Source: Siniperca chuatsi (lineage: Eukaryota > Chordata > Actinopteri > Centrarchiformes > Sinipercidae). From it: a DNA stretch of 64,000 bases. Made by a program: the position numbers and the translations under genes. The DNA is taken from contig NC_058045.1 in the NCBI RefSeq assembly GCF_020085105.1, forward strand, positions 8,074,333 through 8,138,332. Reading direction: 5' to 3'. Below the pieces are notes generated by a model. The model was given only the letters and a program-made list of their open reading frames with translations, made no database searches and was not told the origin of the DNA. Every line of letters begins with the position of its first letter. Positions within the stretch are counted from its first letter, which is position 1. Positions 62,529 to 64,000 of the stretch are shown here, one piece after another.

Positions 62529-64000
62529 CTGAAAACAAGTGTCAAAATACATATTTCTTCTCTTTCAGTAAGAAATTGTTCAGAAACAAAATTCATTTTG
62601 CTCAGCTGAAACAAATTTGAATGACACCTTTTTTGCATCTGACTGAGCGCAGTTTTTGAATCAGCACAACATAACATTCTGGATTCTGACAGTTGTTGTA
62701 GAACTAATAATGATAATGAGGATCTGTGAAACTGTGAAAGTGTGTGTCAATGATTACAAATCAGAAAAAGATGACATACCGTAAACAGAACTTCGACCAA
62801 AGATATTGTGAAAATGAATTAGTACAGTAGTAGCAAGTACGGTAACCCTAACCCTGTCAGATAACATCTAGTTGTTCAAAATTTAAGGGTTTACTTACTC
62901 ATTAACTGTATTGTTAGCTGTTGGATTTTTTAAAAACTCCAAAATAGTGTATACTCACTGATATGATTTTATGTATTATATTTCTGTTTTTGAAATGTTA
63001 GCAGTCTGATACACATCCTGTGAAATCTCTCAGCCCATTGTGCGGGTAAAAAGAGAGAATAATTTAGTATTTCGATTTCTCTGAAGGTCGTAGGTCTTTG
63101 GAATTGGAAGGTGAGTGAATGAATGTATGTTGATGGAACGTATTTAGAAGGACAAAATAAAATGAAAACAACAAGAAAAGGACTCTAAGGAGAAAAGCCG
63201 TCATTGTAATTTTTCTTCACTCACTCTGTGTTTTTAGAAATACCACAAAATAACTCACATTACACTTACATAAAGAATACTGGCTGGCATTATTGTCTTC
63301 GTCAGCATCACATCACAACTTATCATCAGGTACATGTTACAAAATTAAGGACACATTGCTCCTTTGAAGGGAAACTATTCATCTCTTTTGCTGTTGGTGT
63401 GGGAGGTGTGCATATGGCTTTGCTGAAATAACTAAACAATTCTATGACGCTGCAGGGCTGCATGTACATTATATTAATCGTAACTTGGCTGGCTACTGAA
63501 ACAAAGATCCTAGCATCCACTTCTTCACAGTATCACCTGTACTGTATGTACAATATGTGGACTTAGATCTGCTGCATTTAGCTGCTTTTGGAAGGCATTG
63601 AGGTTGTCATTATGTAATCCTGTCCTTTCTTTGGTGGTGCTATAGTGATTGTTACTAAGGACGCGTCTGAAGCCTGCAGACTACTCGAGTAGGATTGTTA
63701 CATAACGCTGCTTGTTTTTTTTGTGTGTGTTTTCTCTTGTCGCTTTGTTGCCTGCTGAACCCGAGGGAGAGTGTGACGTCTGATGGGATATTACCTTAAC
63801 AAGCCCACAGGGCCCAGGTCACGGTAGGTGTAACATGATCTACTTGTAATGCACAGAGACATACAGCAACCATCAGTGTGTCATTTTTGCAACTTACTGT
63901 TTATTGGGTAGTTTTTCAATACACATTCAAGATATTACCTCCATTTTTCCTAAAGACTCTACTTACCCTCCCTCTCTAACCCATCTTCCCCCTGCTGTAT
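62529..64000. other. Right edge, no gene resolved
   Basis: This should contain upstream exons or the promoter of the minus-strand gene ending at 61784. I found only isolated splice-like motifs (for example a minus-strand donor-like site at about 62785 and one at about 62895) without a coherent coding exon. Confidence 0.4.

Overview
This is a vertebrate nuclear window, almost certainly from a percomorph (spiny-rayed) teleost. The evidence is multi-exon genes with GT-AG introns, an AT-rich background, fish-typical MITEs, L2 and Tc1 remnants, and close protein matches to the teleost forms of TMPO/LAP2, LDH-B-type lactate dehydrogenase, spexin, GOLT1B, SLC35B4 and MIC19. All gene models below were spliced by eye. 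Six of them sum to an open, in-frame CDS of the family's expected length, except where noted.

Layout. Bases 1-14.9 kb hold no gene I can support, only repeats. tmpo (+) lies at 15.4-18.2 kb behind a CCAAT/GC-box promoter. A CpG-rich orphan segment and two possible untranslated exons follow at 20.3-22.7 kb. An LDH-B-type gene (+) is at 24.5-27.8 kb. Spexin (-, 29.2-31.1 kb) and golt1b (-, 34.0-39.4 kb) come next. slc35b4 (+, 41.4-46.5 kb) is divergent from golt1b. chchd3/MIC19 (+, 48.7-58.3 kb) carries an enormous proline-rich exon. Near the right edge (61.8-62.5 kb, -) is the 3' end of an unrecognised gene.

The genes do not form one pathway: nuclear lamina, glycolysis, neuropeptide, Golgi trafficking, Golgi nucleotide-sugar import and mitochondrial cristae. 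The ldh-spx-golt1b block keeps the relative orientations of human 12p12. tmpo (human 12q23) and slc35b4/chchd3 (human 7q32-33) are joined to it, so the window records fish-lineage rearrangement or differential gene loss.

The most unusual items are the MIC19 protein with a roughly 410-residue Pro/Val/Glu-rich insertion, a spexin precursor whose dibasic processing sites look reduced to single arginines, a non-canonical GC-AG intron in the LDH gene, and a roughly 1 kb inverted duplication bracketing the golt1b promoter and slc35b4. I found no CRISPR array, operon, prophage or endogenous retrovirus, and I see no clear undescribed molecular system.
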